64,000 nucleotides of DNA from Pseudonocardia sediminis (GCF_004217185.1 NZ_SHKL01000001.1:2254001-2318000), one strand, 5' to 3'; counted from the stretch's first letter, positions 9,700 to 19,308 are shown. A program made the numbers and translations. Notes: generated by a model from the sequence alone, not told the origin.

Positions 9700-12069
9700 T
9701 CACGGGGTCACCGTAGGTCGGGCCGGGCGGACGAGGAGAGCGACCGGGTAGTCGGCGAGCAGGGTGGACAGCAGCGGGGCCGGGCCGTCCACGGCCTTGC
9801 CGCTGACGACGTCGTGGAAGTCGGTGGCGCCGCCGGGCAGCGGCAGCACCGTCTCACCCCAGCCCCCGCGCGCGGCCAGGCCCTCCGGCAGCCGCGTGGC
9901 GACCGCGACGAGCTGTCCGCCCCCGCGGGTGAACGCGACGGCGTGGTCGGCGGCGGGGCCCTGGGCCGGTACCGGGACGTATCCGGTGAACAGCTCCGGG
10001 CGGGACCGGCGCAGCCGGGCGCACGCCGCGGTGACGAGGAGCTTCGCCGCGCCGTGCGTGTCGACCGGGGGCAGGTGGCCCTCGTCGATCCGGGCCAGCA
10101 TGGCCTCCCGGGCACCGATGTCGACCGGGCGCCGGTTGTCCGGGTCCACCAGGGAGTACTCGAACAGCTCGGTGCCCTGGTAGACGTCGGGCACGCCCGG
10201 CCCGGCCATCTGCAGCAGCTTCTGGCCCAGCGAGTTCGACCACCCCGGCCCGGCGATCTCGTCGACGAACGCCGCGATCTCCGCGCTCAGCTCGGTGTCG
10301 CCGAGGACGGCCGCCGGCCACTCCGCGATCGCGGCGTCGACGTCGGGGACGCCGTTCACGTGGCTGGTGACGAGCTTGGCCTCCTTCGACGCCTTGCCCA
10401 GGTACCCGGCCAGACGCTCGGCGTCGATCGGCCACGCGCCGACGAGGCTCTGCCAGGCCAGCAGCTCCAGCGACCGGTCCGGCAGCGGGTGGCGCACCGA
10501 CCACTCCCGGACCCGGGACGCCCAGTCCCCGGGGCGCTCGGCGAGCACGGCCAGGCGGGCCCGGACGTCCTCGGAGCGCTTGGTGTCGTGCGTGGACAGC
10601 GACGTCATCGTGTGCGGTGTGGACGCCTCGCGCGTCGCCGCGCCCGTGTGGAACTCGGCGGGGGAGACCCCGAACCGCGCCGGGTCGCCGCCGACCTCGT
10701 TGAGCGCGACGAACCGGTTGTAGCGATAGAACGCGGTGTCCTCGACGCCCTTGGCCATCACCATGCCCGACGTCTGCTGGACCCGGGTGGCGAACTCGCC
10801 GTGCGGCTCGGCCAGCAGCGCGGCGTGCAGGTCGGCGAGCACCGGGCCCAGGTCGGGACGGCGGGTGCGGGCCACCGCGACGGCGGCGTCGGCGTCGGCG
10901 CGGCCCTCGGACAGGTAGCTGCGGTAGACCGGGAAGCCGCAGAGCAGCTCGGCCACCGCGTCGCACAGGTCCTGGGCCGAGACGGCCGGGTCGGTGCCGG
11001 CACCCGGGCCGGAGTGGTAGGCGTCGGCGATCCGGCGCACCTCGGCGACCAGTAGCTCGTCGGCGACGAGGTGCCGGCCGTCGTTCTCGACGGTGTGCGC
11101 GTGCGGCTTCTCGCCGGTGTGCTCGGCGGCGAACTGGGTGAGCAGCCCGGCGCCGTCGGGGTCGACGAACACGCCGCAGATCTCGCGTAGTGCCTCGTAG
11201 CCGGTGGTGCCGTCGATCGGCCAGGACACCGGCAGCGTCTCACCGACGCCGAGGATCTTCTCCACCAGCAGCCAGCGGTCCGGGCCGATCTCGGCGCGCA
11301 GCCGGCGCAGGTACGCCCCCGGGTCGGACAGCCCGTCCGGGTGGTCGATCCGCAGGCCGACGATCGTCGGGTCCTCGGCGAGCCAGCGCAGCACCTCGCG
11401 GTGGGTGTCGGCGAAGACCTCCGGGTCCTCGACGCGCACCGCGGCCAGGTCGGAGACGTCGAAGAACCGGCGGTAGGTCAGCTCCGCCGCCCCGCGGCGC
11501 CAGGACACGAGCCGGTAGTGCTGGCGCTCGTGCACCTCCTGGGGCGTGCCCTCGTCACCCGTGCCCGGGGCGACCGGGAGGACGTGCTCGTAGTAGCGCA
11601 GCTCGGAGCGGTCGTCGGAGAGCTCGAGCTTGCCCAGCGCGGTCTCGGCGTCGGCGTCGAGGACCGGCAGCAGCACCGGTCCGGCGCCCCAGTCGATGTC
11701 GAAGTGGTGCGCGACGCGCGACGACTCGCCGTGCGTGAGCACGTCCCACCACCACGGGTTGTCCTTCGGCACCGCGACGCCGAGGTGGTTCGGGACGATG
11801 TCGAGCAGCATGCTCAGCCCGGCCGCGCGCAGGGCCGCGAGGAGCGCCACCCGACCGTCCTCGCCGCCCCGTTCGGCGGAGACCCGTGTCGGGTCGACGA
11901 CGTCGTAGCCGTGGTTCGAACCGGTGCCCGAGGCCAGCAGCGGCGAGGCGTAGAGCGCCCCGACGCCGAGCCGGTCCAGGTAGCCGACGATCGCCGCGGC
12001 GTCGTCGAACGTCCGGTCCTTCGAGAACTGCAGCCGGTAGGTCGAGCCGGGCAGCGAACGCGCAGTCAT
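9700..12069 (-). CDS. treY: Malto-oligosyltrehalose synthase
   Basis: The 789-residue GH13 enzyme rearranges the reducing end of maltodextrins into an alpha-1,1 bond. It begins STYRLQFSKDRTFDDAA and carries LLDIVPNHLGV, GLRIDHPDGLSDP (nucleophile), VEKILGVGE (acid/base), STHDTKRSEDVRARL and GVPDVYQGTELF, all hallmarks of TreY. The length is typical. It sits between glgX (10-base gap) and treZ (7-base gap), and the three enzymes act in sequence on glycogen to give trehalose, an osmoprotectant and reserve sugar. Confidence 0.96.
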   Translation of the reverse strand: MTARSLPGSTYRLQFSKDRTFDDAAAIVGYLDRLGVGALYASPLLASGTGSNHGYDVVDPTRVSAERGGEDGRVALLAALRAAGLSMLLDIVPNHLGVAVPKDNPWWWDVLTHGESSRVAHHFDIDWGAGPVLLPVLDADAETALGKLELSDDRSELRYYEHVLPVAPGTGDEGTPQEVHERQHYRLVSWRRGAAELTYRRFFDVSDLAAVRVEDPEVFADTHREVLRWLAEDPTIVGLRIDHPDGLSDPGAYLRRLRAEIGPDRWLLVEKILGVGETLPVSWPIDGTTGYEALREICGVFVDPDGAGLLTQFAAEHTGEKPHAHTVENDGRHLVADELLVAEVRRIADAYHSGPGAGTDPAVSAQDLCDAVAELLCGFPVYRSYLSEGRADADAAVAVARTRRPDLGPVLADLHAALLAEPHGEFATRVQQTSGMVMAKGVEDTAFYRYNRFVALNEVGGDPARFGVSPAEFHTGAATREASTPHTMTSLSTHDTKRSEDVRARLAVLAERPGDWASRVREWSVRHPLPDRSLELLAWQSLVGAWPIDAERLAGYLGKASKEAKLVTSHVNGVPDVDAAIAEWPAAVLGDTELSAEIAAFVDEIAGPGWSNSLGQKLLQMAGPGVPDVYQGTELFEYSLVDPDNRRPVDIGAREAMLARIDEGHLPPVDTHGAAKLLVTAACARLRRSRPELFTGYVPVPAQGPAADHAVAFTRGGGQLVAVATRLPEGLAARGGWGETVLPLPGGATDFHDVVSGKAVDGPAPLLSTLLADYPVALLVRPARPTVTP

Positions 12070-12079
12070 AACGGGCGGA

Positions 12080-14236
12080 TCAGCCCTTCCGTCGCAGGAC
12101 GAGCAGGGAACGGGCGGGCACCGTCATCACCGAGCCGGCGGCGACCGGGTCGATGTCGGGCCCGTTGGCGTTCGTGGTCGGCGGGTGCACCTCGCCGGTG
12201 GCGGAGTCGACCACGGTCTCCCACGCCGACCCGAACTCGGCCGGCGGCACCGTGGCGTCGATGTCCTCCCAGTAGCTGTTGAAGTACAGCAGGAACGAGT
12301 CGTCGGTGACGCGCTCGCCGCGGTTGTCCACGTCGGCCAGGGCCTCGCCGTTGAGGAACACCCCGACGCAGCGGCCCAGGTCGTTGTCCCAGTCCTCCTC
12401 GGTCATCTCCTGACCGGTGGGGGTGAACCAGGCGATGTCGGCGATCGCGCCCTTGCGCCGGCGGCCGATCGGGCGGCCCTCGAAGAAGCGGCGGCGGCGG
12501 AAGACCGGGTGCGCGGCGCGGATCGCCGAGATCCCGGACGTGAACGTGATCAGGTCCGAGTTCTTGCCCGCGAGCGACCAGTCCTGCCAGGCGATCTCGT
12601 TGTCCTGGCAGTAGACGTTGTTGTTGCCGCCCTGGGTGCGGCCCAGCTCGTCGCCGTGCAGCAGCATCGGCGTGCCCTGGCTGAACATCAGCGTGGCCAG
12701 GAAGTTGCGCTGCTGCTTGGCCCGCAGCGCGAGCACGGTCGCGTCGTCGGTCGGGCCCTCGACGCCGCAGTTCCAGGAACGGTTGTGGCTCTCGCCGTCG
12801 TTGCCGTCCTCGCCGTTGGCGTCGTTGTGCTTGTCGTTGTAGGACGTCAGGTCGGCCAGGGTGAAACCGTCATGCGCGGTCACGAAGTTGATCGAGGCGT
12901 ACGGGCGGCGGCCGTCGGCCTGGTAGAGGTCCGAGCTGCCGGTGATCCGGGACGCGAACTCACCGAGCGTGCCCGCCTCGCCGCGCCAGAAGTCGCGCAC
13001 GGTGTCGCGGTACTTGCCGTTCCACTCCGTCCACAGGGGCGGGAAGTTGCCGACCTGGTAGCCGCCGGGACCGACGTCCCACGGCTCGGCGATCAGCTTG
13101 ACCTGGCTGATCACCGGGTCCTGCTGGACGAGGTCGAAGAACGTCGAGAGCCGGTCGACGTCGTAGAACTCCCGGGCCAGGGTGGACGCGAGGTCGAACC
13201 GGAACCCGTCGACGTGCATCTCGGTGACCCAGTAGCGCAGCGAGTCCATGATCATCTGCAGCGTGTGCGGGTTGCGCACGTTGAGCGAGTTGCCGGTGCC
13301 GGTGTAGTCCATGTAGTACCGCTCGTCGCCCTCGACGAGGCGGTAGTACGCGGCGTTGTCGATCCCGCGCATGGACAGCGTCGGGCCCATGTCCGAGCCC
13401 TCGGCGGTGTGGTTGTAGACGACGTCGAGGATCACCTCGATGCCCGCGTCGTGCAGGTCGCGCACCATCGCCTTGAACTCCGGCACCTGCGAGCCCGGGC
13501 GGCGGGGCGCCGCGGCGTAGGCGTGGTGCGGCGCGAGGAAGCCGATGGTGTTGTAGCCCCAGTAGTTCGCGAGGCCGTTCTGCTCGAGGTGGTGGTCGGT
13601 GATGAACTCGTGCACCGGCATCAGCTCGATCGCGGTGATGCCCAGGCGCTGCAGGTGCTCGATCATCGCCGGGTGCGCGATCCCGGAGTAGGTCCCGCGC
13701 ATCTCCTCGGGGATCTCCGGGTGCTGCACCGTCAGCCCGCGCACGTGCGCCTCGTAGACGACGGTCTCGTTGTACGGGATCTTCGGCGGGCGATCCGAGC
13801 CCCAGTCGAAGTAGGGGTTGACCACGACCGACTTCGGCACGAACGGCGCCGAGTCGGTGTCGTTGCGGCTGTCCGGGTCCCCGAAGTTGTAGCCGAACAC
13901 GGCCTCGTCCCAGGCCACCGGGCCGTCGAGGGCCTTGGCGTAGGGGTCGATCAACAGCTTGTTCGGGTTGCAGCGCTGCCCCTGCGCGACGTCGTAGGGA
14001 CCGCCGACGCGGAAGCCGTAGCGCTGCCCCGGCTCGACCCCGGGCAGGTAGCAGTGCCAGACGAAGCCGTCGACCTCGGTCAGCCTGATCCGGGTCTCGA
14101 CGTCGGGCTCGGTCGGGTCGAGCCCGAACAGGCTCAGCTCGACGGAGTCCGCGACCTCGGAGAAGATCGCGAAGTTGGTGCCGGCGCCGTCGTAGCTGGC
14201 GCCGAGCGGGTACGCGTGGCCCGGCCAGGGCTGCAT
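12080..14236 (-). CDS. glgX: Glycogen debranching enzyme GlgX/TreX
   Basis: The 718-residue isoamylase-type enzyme cleaves alpha-1,6 branches. It has an N-terminal CBM48 domain (GASYDGAGTNFAIFSEVA at about residues 10-27), then GH13 motifs DVVYNHTAEGS, GFRFDLASTLARE (nucleophile), LIAEPWDVGPGGY (acid/base) and FVTAHDGFTLADL. The ATG at 14236 (MQPWPGHAYPLG) is preceded by AAGGGGA at good spacing, which rules out the longer Pro/Arg-rich upstream frame. As the first gene of the operon it supplies linear maltodextrins to TreY and TreZ, so it is TreX in function. Confidence 0.95.
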   Translation of the reverse strand: MQPWPGHAYPLGASYDGAGTNFAIFSEVADSVELSLFGLDPTEPDVETRIRLTEVDGFVWHCYLPGVEPGQRYGFRVGGPYDVAQGQRCNPNKLLIDPYAKALDGPVAWDEAVFGYNFGDPDSRNDTDSAPFVPKSVVVNPYFDWGSDRPPKIPYNETVVYEAHVRGLTVQHPEIPEEMRGTYSGIAHPAMIEHLQRLGITAIELMPVHEFITDHHLEQNGLANYWGYNTIGFLAPHHAYAAAPRRPGSQVPEFKAMVRDLHDAGIEVILDVVYNHTAEGSDMGPTLSMRGIDNAAYYRLVEGDERYYMDYTGTGNSLNVRNPHTLQMIMDSLRYWVTEMHVDGFRFDLASTLAREFYDVDRLSTFFDLVQQDPVISQVKLIAEPWDVGPGGYQVGNFPPLWTEWNGKYRDTVRDFWRGEAGTLGEFASRITGSSDLYQADGRRPYASINFVTAHDGFTLADLTSYNDKHNDANGEDGNDGESHNRSWNCGVEGPTDDATVLALRAKQQRNFLATLMFSQGTPMLLHGDELGRTQGGNNNVYCQDNEIAWQDWSLAGKNSDLITFTSGISAIRAAHPVFRRRRFFEGRPIGRRRKGAIADIAWFTPTGQEMTEEDWDNDLGRCVGVFLNGEALADVDNRGERVTDDSFLLYFNSYWEDIDATVPPAEFGSAWETVVDSATGEVHPPTTNANGPDIDPVAAGSVMTVPARSLLVLRRKG

Positions 14237-14253
14237 GTGTGTCCCCTTACTTC

Positions 14254-14288
14254 CCGGCCGCGGCCGTGGTGGTGCCGGCCGCGGCCGG
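14254..14288. repeat. Large GC hairpin upstream of glgX
   Basis: CCGGCCGCGGCC (14254-14265) and GGCCGCGGCCGG (14277-14288) pair perfectly over 12 bp around an 11-base loop, 18-52 bases upstream of the glgX start codon. It could affect transcription or translation of the trehalose operon. Confidence 0.7.
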
Positions 14289-14307
14289 TCGGTCGTCGTG
14301 CGAAGGC

Positions 14308-14370
14308 TCGTGGTGCTGGGTGCTGGGTGCTCGCGGTGCTGGGTGCTCGTGCTGGGTGCTCGTCGTGCGG
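14308..14370. repeat. Irregular GTGCTGGGTGCTCG repeats
   Basis: About five imperfect copies of gtgctgggtgct(cg) occur between glgX and the PPOX gene (14237-14541). The gap otherwise shows only low-complexity GC DNA and must hold the operon promoter, which I cannot pin down. Confidence 0.6.
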
Positions 14371-14541
14371 ACGGCTCGTCGTGGTCGGGGCGAGGTGCGC
14401 GGGGCACAGGCGTGCACGCCGGGGTCCGGGGCGGCGACGGCCCGGGGACGGGCCCGAGCCGTCGTCCAGGCGTTCAACCTAGCCGAGCCCCCCGACAACC
14501 GTGCCGTCCCGGCGCCGGTGACGGGGGCGTCGGACGCGGTC

Positions 14542-15009
14542 CTAGTCCTCGGCGAACCGGGGAGGGAACCCGCCGGTGGCGATCGGGCTCCAGTACGTCG
14601 GGGTGATCCGGATGAGTGCTTTGCCCTGGTCACGCATGGCCTGGCGGTACTCGTCCCAGTCCGAGTGCTCGCCGGAGACGGCGCGGAAGTAGTCGACGAG
14701 CGGCTCCACCGCGTCCGGGAGTGTGATGAGTTCGGCGTCACCGTCGACCTGCACCCAGGCGGCGTTGAACTCCTCGGAGAGGACCACGACCGAGGCCCGG
14801 CCGGCGCGGGCGACGTTGTTCGACTTCGCGCGCTCGGGGTAGGTCGCGATCACGATCCGGCCCTGCTCGTCGACCCCGCCGGTGACCGGGGAGCCCTGAA
14901 CCCCGCCGTCGGAGCGGGTGGTCAGCAGGATCATCTTGTGGCGCGGCGTCACGAACTCGAGGAGCTCGTCGCGTTCGACCCGGGTCGTGGTGGCAATCGT
15001 GCGAGGCAT
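14542..15009 (-). CDS. PPOX-class F420-dependent oxidoreductase
   Basis: The 155-residue split beta-barrel protein belongs to the pyridoxamine 5'-phosphate oxidase-like superfamily. PRHKMILLTTRSDGGVQGSP, RIVIATYPERAKSNNVARA and ASVVVLSEEFNAAWVQVDGDAEL are the characteristic strands of the actinobacterial group that binds F420 and reduces small molecules. The ATG at 15009 (MPRTIATTTRVERDEL) fits the family length. It is divergent from the HIT gene, with 58 bp between start codons. The natural substrate is unknown. Confidence 0.88.
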   Translation of the reverse strand: MPRTIATTTRVERDELLEFVTPRHKMILLTTRSDGGVQGSPVTGGVDEQGRIVIATYPERAKSNNVARAGRASVVVLSEEFNAAWVQVDGDAELITLPDAVEPLVDYFRAVSGEHSDWDEYRQAMRDQGKALIRITPTYWSPIATGGFPPRFAED

Positions 15010-15067
15010 GCCCACGAGCCTAGGAGGGACGCCCGTGGTGTGCCGGGTCGCGCTAGGGTCGCACGCG

Positions 15068-15496
15068 ATGACCACCATCTTCTCCAAGATCATCGACGGT
15101 GAGCTACCGGGCCGGTTCGTCTGGTCCGACGAGCACTGCGTCGGGTTCCTCTCGATCAACCCCCTCGGCCCGGGCCACACGCTGGTCGTGCCGCGGCAGG
15201 AGGTCGACCAGTGGGTCGACGCCGACCCCGCCCTGATCGCGCACCTGACCGAGGTCTCGCGCGTGATCGGCGTGGCCGTGCGCGAGATCTGGTCGCCGCC
15301 GCGGGTCGGGCTGCTGGTCGCCGGCTTCGAGGTGCCGCACCTGCACGTGCACGTGTTCCCGGCCTGGGACATGGCGGCGTTCGACTTCGCCAACGCGGCG
15401 GCCACGGTGGACGCGGCCGAGCAGGACGGGTACGCCGAGACGCTGCGGGAGACCCTGCGCGCGGCCGGGCACGGCGACCACGTCGCCGGCGCCTGA
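15068..15496 (+). CDS. HIT family protein
   Basis: The 142-residue histidine-triad protein has a nucleotide-binding N-terminal part (IFSKIIDGELPGRFVW) and the HIT motif HLHVHVFP at residues 91-98, with His91, His93 and His95. Such proteins hydrolyse nucleoside phosphoramidates or related nucleotides in the cytoplasm. The ATG at 15068 starts MTTIFSKII, the normal family start. It is followed after nine bases by the phosphatase gene, so the two probably form an operon. Confidence 0.92.
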   Translation: MTTIFSKIIDGELPGRFVWSDEHCVGFLSINPLGPGHTLVVPRQEVDQWVDADPALIAHLTEVSRVIGVAVREIWSPPRVGLLVAGFEVPHLHVHVFPAWDMAAFDFANAAATVDAAEQDGYAETLRETLRAAGHGDHVAGA

Positions 15497-15505
15497 CCCG
15501 TACCC

Positions 15506-16102
15506 GTGCAGCTCATCCTCGTCCGGCACGCCCTGCCCGACCGCGTCGCCCACGACGACGGGTCCACGGCCGACCCCTCGCTGACGCCGGAGGGCGAGGC
15601 GCAGGCCGGACGTCTGGTCGCCGCCCTGCGCGACGACCGGGTCGACGCCCTGTGGTCCAGCCCGATGCACCGCGCGCTGGAGACGGCGGCGCCGCTGGCC
15701 GCCGCCCTGGGCGCCGAGCCGACCGTCTCCGCGGACCTGCGCGAGTACGACGCCGAGGGCCGCGCCTACACCCCGATCGCCGAGATGGCCGACGCCGATC
15801 CGGACGTCTGGGAGCGGATGCGGTCCGGTCTGCTGCCCACCCACGTCGACGTCGAGGCGTTCTCCTCGCGGGTCGTGCGGGCGGTCGAGGACGTCGTCGC
15901 GGCGCACCCCGGCAAGGCCACCGCGGTCGTGGTCGCGCACGCCGGGGTGATCAACGCCTACCTGGCGTCGGTGCTGGAGATCCCGCGCCCGCTGCCGTTC
16001 CCGCTGGACTACGTCGGGGTCAGCCGCGTCATCTGCGCACGCGGCGGACGGCGCCGCGTGCGAACGGTCAATGAGGTCGCGCACGTCGCCGACCTGCTCT
16101 GA
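15506..16102 (+). CDS. Histidine phosphatase family protein
   Basis: The 198-residue protein has the phosphoglycerate-mutase-like fold. ILVRHALPD contains the phosphorylated His at residue 8 (an RHA variant of RHG), LWSSPMHRALETAAPL carries the second arginine, and VVAHAGVINAYL holds the second catalytic His. It is probably a broad phosphatase; the substrate is not evident. The GTG at 15506 gives MQLILVRHA. A hairpin follows the stop. Confidence 0.9.
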   Translation: MQLILVRHALPDRVAHDDGSTADPSLTPEGEAQAGRLVAALRDDRVDALWSSPMHRALETAAPLAAALGAEPTVSADLREYDAEGRAYTPIAEMADADPDVWERMRSGLLPTHVDVEAFSSRVVRAVEDVVAAHPGKATAVVVAHAGVINAYLASVLEIPRPLPFPLDYVGVSRVICARGGRRRVRTVNEVAHVADLL

Positions 16103-16114
16103 TCCGGCCGCGAA

Positions 16115-16152
16115 GGCCCGAACGGATCACCCGATCGGGAACCGTTCGGCCC
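16115..16152. terminator. Hairpin after the histidine phosphatase gene
   Basis: GGCCCGAACGG (16115-16125) pairs with CCGTTCGGCCC (16142-16152) with one C-C mismatch, and the loop itself contains the palindrome CCCGATCGGG. It begins 13 bases after the stop at 16102. Confidence 0.65.
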
Positions 16153-16373
16153 GCTCCGTGGACCCGTCGTCCCGTCTCCGGCCCACTCGTCGCGCACGAT
16201 CGGCCACTGACCGGCCGACGGTCGGGTGGGCAGGACGTACCCCGCCGGTTTACCTACCCTCAGTAGATCGGCCGGACCGGGAGGGGGCGTCGCACGACGC
16301 ACCGGGCCGGGCGTGGAGGGTGTCGCAACGCGATGGGAACGGCAGGACACACGTCCCGGACGCGGACGTCGAC

Positions 16374-17684
16374 GTGACGGCGACGACGCGCCGGCTCGAC
16401 GTCCGCCGGTGGCCGGTGTGGGCGCTGCGGCCCCGGATGCTGGTCCTACTCCTCCTCGTGGACCTGGCCGCGGCCGGCCTGGTCTCGGCGGGGCTCGTCC
16501 TGTTCCCTCCGGGCAGGACCGAGGTGCTCGGAGCCGTCGGGCTGGCCGTGCTGGGCATCGTGCACACCGAGCTGGCGACCGGCATCGAGCGCGTGCGGCG
16601 ACGGGTCGCGCACAGCTCCTACTTCGACCTCAGTTCCGTGTGGACGTTCGCCGCGGCGTTGCTGCTGCCCGCACCACTGGCCGGAACGGTCGTCCTGGCC
16701 GTCTACGCGCACCTGTGGTTCCGGGTCTGGCGCCCGGCCGGGGCACCGCTGTTCCGCCACCTCTACACGACGGCGACGGTGGTGCTCGCCGTCCAGGTGG
16801 CGGGCCGTCTGCTGACGCCGGAGACGTTCGGGGCCGGGCCGGTCGACCCGCTCGTCAGCTATCCGGCGCTGATCGCCGCGATGGTCCTCTACGTCCTGGT
16901 CAACCAGGTGCTGGTGGGCCTGGCGATGAGCCTGTCCGCCGAGCGCAGGCTCAGCTGGCGGGACCTGGTCGGCGACTGGGACGACCACGTCCTGGAGGGC
17001 GCGACGCTGTGCCTGGCCGTGCTGGCCTCGGTCGCGGTGCTGCGTCAGCCGCTGCTCGTGCTGCTGGTCCTGCCGCCGCTGCTGGTGCTGCACCGCGCGG
17101 TGCTGATCCGCCAGCTCGAGGAGCGTGCCAACACCGACGCGAAGACCGGCCTGCTGACGTCCTCGGCGTGGCGGGGGCGGGCGACCCGGTCGCTGCTGCG
17201 CGCCCGGCGCAACCGGACCGCGGTCGCGGTACTGATCCTGGACCTGGACCACTTCAAGACCGTCAACGACACCTACGGCCACATCGCCGGTGACGAGGTG
17301 CTCGGCGCCGTGGCCAGCACCCTGCTCCGCGAGGTCCGCGACGGCGACCTGGTCGGCCGGTTCGGCGGCGAGGAGTTCGTGGTGCTGCTCTCCGGCCTGC
17401 CGGTGGCCGAGGCCGGACGCGTCCAGTCGCACGCCGCGGCCGAGCGCATCCGGCGCACCGTCCGCACCCTCGCCGTCGACGTCGGCACCCCGGACGCGCC
17501 GGTGGTGATCTCCGACCTGTCGGTGTCGGTGGGGGCGGCCCTGTCCGACGTGGACGGGAACACGATCGACGACCTCATGCAGATCGCGGACTACGCGCTC
17601 TACGCGGCCAAGCGTGGCGGGCGCAACCAGGTCCGCCTCGGCCGTCCCGACGGGATGGCCCGGCGCACCGCCGACGACGGCTGA
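16374..17684 (+). CDS. Membrane diguanylate cyclase (GGDEF), paralog 1
   Basis: The 436-residue protein has about six N-terminal transmembrane segments (residues 20-240) and a C-terminal GGDEF domain that makes cyclic di-GMP. The active loop is RFGGEEFVVLL, and an allosteric I-site RDGD lies five residues before it, so product inhibition is likely. DLDHFKTVNDTYGHIAGDEVL is also intact, hence an active enzyme is expected. The GTG at 16374 gives a short cytoplasmic lead before the first helix, as in the neighbouring paralog; a GTG at 16320 would add 18 residues. It converges on its paralog with only three bases between the stop codons. Confidence 0.87.
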   Translation: MTATTRRLDVRRWPVWALRPRMLVLLLLVDLAAAGLVSAGLVLFPPGRTEVLGAVGLAVLGIVHTELATGIERVRRRVAHSSYFDLSSVWTFAAALLLPAPLAGTVVLAVYAHLWFRVWRPAGAPLFRHLYTTATVVLAVQVAGRLLTPETFGAGPVDPLVSYPALIAAMVLYVLVNQVLVGLAMSLSAERRLSWRDLVGDWDDHVLEGATLCLAVLASVAVLRQPLLVLLVLPPLLVLHRAVLIRQLEERANTDAKTGLLTSSAWRGRATRSLLRARRNRTAVAVLILDLDHFKTVNDTYGHIAGDEVLGAVASTLLREVRDGDLVGRFGGEEFVVLLSGLPVAEAGRVQSHAAAERIRRTVRTLAVDVGTPDAPVVISDLSVSVGAALSDVDGNTIDDLMQIADYALYAAKRGGRNQVRLGRPDGMARRTADDG

Positions 17685-17687
17685 GCG

Positions 17688-19001
17688 TCAGCTGCGCGGA
17701 CGGCGGGGGCCACGGGGCCCGAAGCCGTGTGCTCCGGTCCGGACCGTGTCGCGCCCGGCCCGTTTCGCCGCGTAGAGCGCCGAGTCGGCCGTCTCCACCA
17801 GTGCGGTGAGGCCGTCGCCGTCGTGCGGGAACACGGCGCCGCCGACGGAGACGGTGACCGCCTCGATGGTGCGCGGGCCGTGCGGTCCGGAGACCTCGAC
17901 CCGGACCTCGCCGACGCGGCGCCGGATCCGGTCGGCGATCCGGCGGACCTCGGCGTGGTCGGCGGAGCCGGACAGGCGGGGGAGCAGAACCACGAACTCC
18001 TCGCCTCCGAACCGGCCGACCAGGTCGTGGCCCCGGACCTCGGCCCGCAGCGTCCTCGCGATCGCGCCGAGCACCTCGTCCCCGGCGAGGTGTCCGTGCC
18101 GGTCGTTGACGGTCTTGAACATGTCCAGGTCGAGCACCAGCAGCCCGGCCGTCCCGCGTTCCCGGGCGACCGCGTCCAACGCCCGACCGGCCCGGGTGTG
18201 CCAGCCGGCCGCGTTGAGCAGGCCGGTCTTGGCGTCGGTGTCGGCCTGTTCCTCGAGGTCGCGCAGCGGCATCGTGCGGTGCAGGACCAGGATCGGCGGG
18301 ATCACCAGGAGCAGCACGAACGGTGTCGACGACGCCAGCATCCCGGCGGCCAGCGCACCCAGGCAGAGCGTGGCCAGCTCGAGCGCCATCTCGTGACCGG
18401 TGCCGGGCACCCGCAGCACCCGCACGCCGGGCCCGGCCAGGGCCACGACGCCGAGCACCAGCCCGGTGTTGACTGCGGTGTAGGCGAGCAGGCCCGCGGC
18501 CACGGCGACCGGGAGGGCGAACGATCCGAGCCGCCCGAACCCGGGGAGCGCGATCACCGCCGCCGCGGCGTGCACCGCGAGCACGATGGTGGCGGTCGAG
18601 TAGACGTGCCGGTGGACCGGTGCCCGCAGCGGTCGCCGGGTCCGCAGGTGCAGGTAGAGGTACAGGCCGACGACGACGGCCGAGGCGGCGACCGGCGGCA
18701 GCAGGATCGCGACCGCGAACGTCCACACCGAGTTAAGGTCGACGTGATGGACGCCGGGGGTGCGTCGGCGCAGCCGGTCCACGCCCAGGGCGATCTCGTG
18801 GTGCAGGACCCCCGCCGCGAGCAGGACCGCGCCGGTGGCGGCCTCGGCGGGGGACGGCGGTGCCGCGCCGCGCAGCAGGTCGGCGACGACGACGGCGGCC
18901 GCGGTGGCCACGACGGCGAGCACCACGACGACGACGGCGGCCGGGAGTGACCGGATCGACGATCGGGGCGTCCGGAGGGCGGGGGAGTGAACGGAGGGCA
19001 C
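17688..19001 (-). CDS. Membrane diguanylate cyclase (GGDEF), paralog 2
   Basis: The 437-residue product has the same architecture as the facing gene: about six N-terminal helices, then DLEEQADTDAKTGLLNAAGW, DMFKTVNDRHGHLAGDEVLG and the active site RFGGEEFVVLL, with an I-site RGHD in front. Both copies share the pattern DLxSVWTFAxAxLLP in the sensor part, so they come from a duplication. The GTG at 19001 has GGGAG eight bases upstream; a GTG at 19010 is the alternative. The open frame continues far upstream opposite dxs, but that part lacks protein character. Confidence 0.87.
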   Translation of the reverse strand: MPSVHSPALRTPRSSIRSLPAAVVVVVLAVVATAAAVVVADLLRGAAPPSPAEAATGAVLLAAGVLHHEIALGVDRLRRRTPGVHHVDLNSVWTFAVAILLPPVAASAVVVGLYLYLHLRTRRPLRAPVHRHVYSTATIVLAVHAAAAVIALPGFGRLGSFALPVAVAAGLLAYTAVNTGLVLGVVALAGPGVRVLRVPGTGHEMALELATLCLGALAAGMLASSTPFVLLLVIPPILVLHRTMPLRDLEEQADTDAKTGLLNAAGWHTRAGRALDAVARERGTAGLLVLDLDMFKTVNDRHGHLAGDEVLGAIARTLRAEVRGHDLVGRFGGEEFVVLLPRLSGSADHAEVRRIADRIRRRVGEVRVEVSGPHGPRTIEAVTVSVGGAVFPHDGDGLTALVETADSALYAAKRAGRDTVRTGAHGFGPRGPRRPRS

Positions 19002-19302
19002 GGGTGGCACTCCCTTCGCTCCTGCCGTGTCGGGTCGTCCGTCGGGGTGGGTCGATGATAGCGGCAGTGATGGCGGAGGGTGACGGCCAGGTGTCCGAGC
19101 TCCTGGGGTTTCCCGGATCGATACGGCCGAAAGAGTGAAGATGTGAACGCACAGCGTCACCGGAAACGAGGCCGTTCTCGTGTCCGCGCGGGCAGACGAC
19201 CGTTCTCCGCGGCCCGTCGGGGGCGGTCCGGCGACGCCCGGCGCCGCGTGCCGGTGACCGTGGACTCGTGCGGTCCGGACGGTCGTCCGCGCCGGTCCTC
19301 CG

Positions 19303-19308
19303 TAGAGT
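19303..19308 (+). promoter_or_regulatory. Possible -10 element for dxs
   Basis: TAGAGT lies about 72 bases upstream of the dxs GTG and fits a TANNNT -10 hexamer. No convincing -35 accompanies it. Otherwise the 19002-19379 gap between the divergent diguanylate cyclase and dxs shows no gene. Confidence 0.25.
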
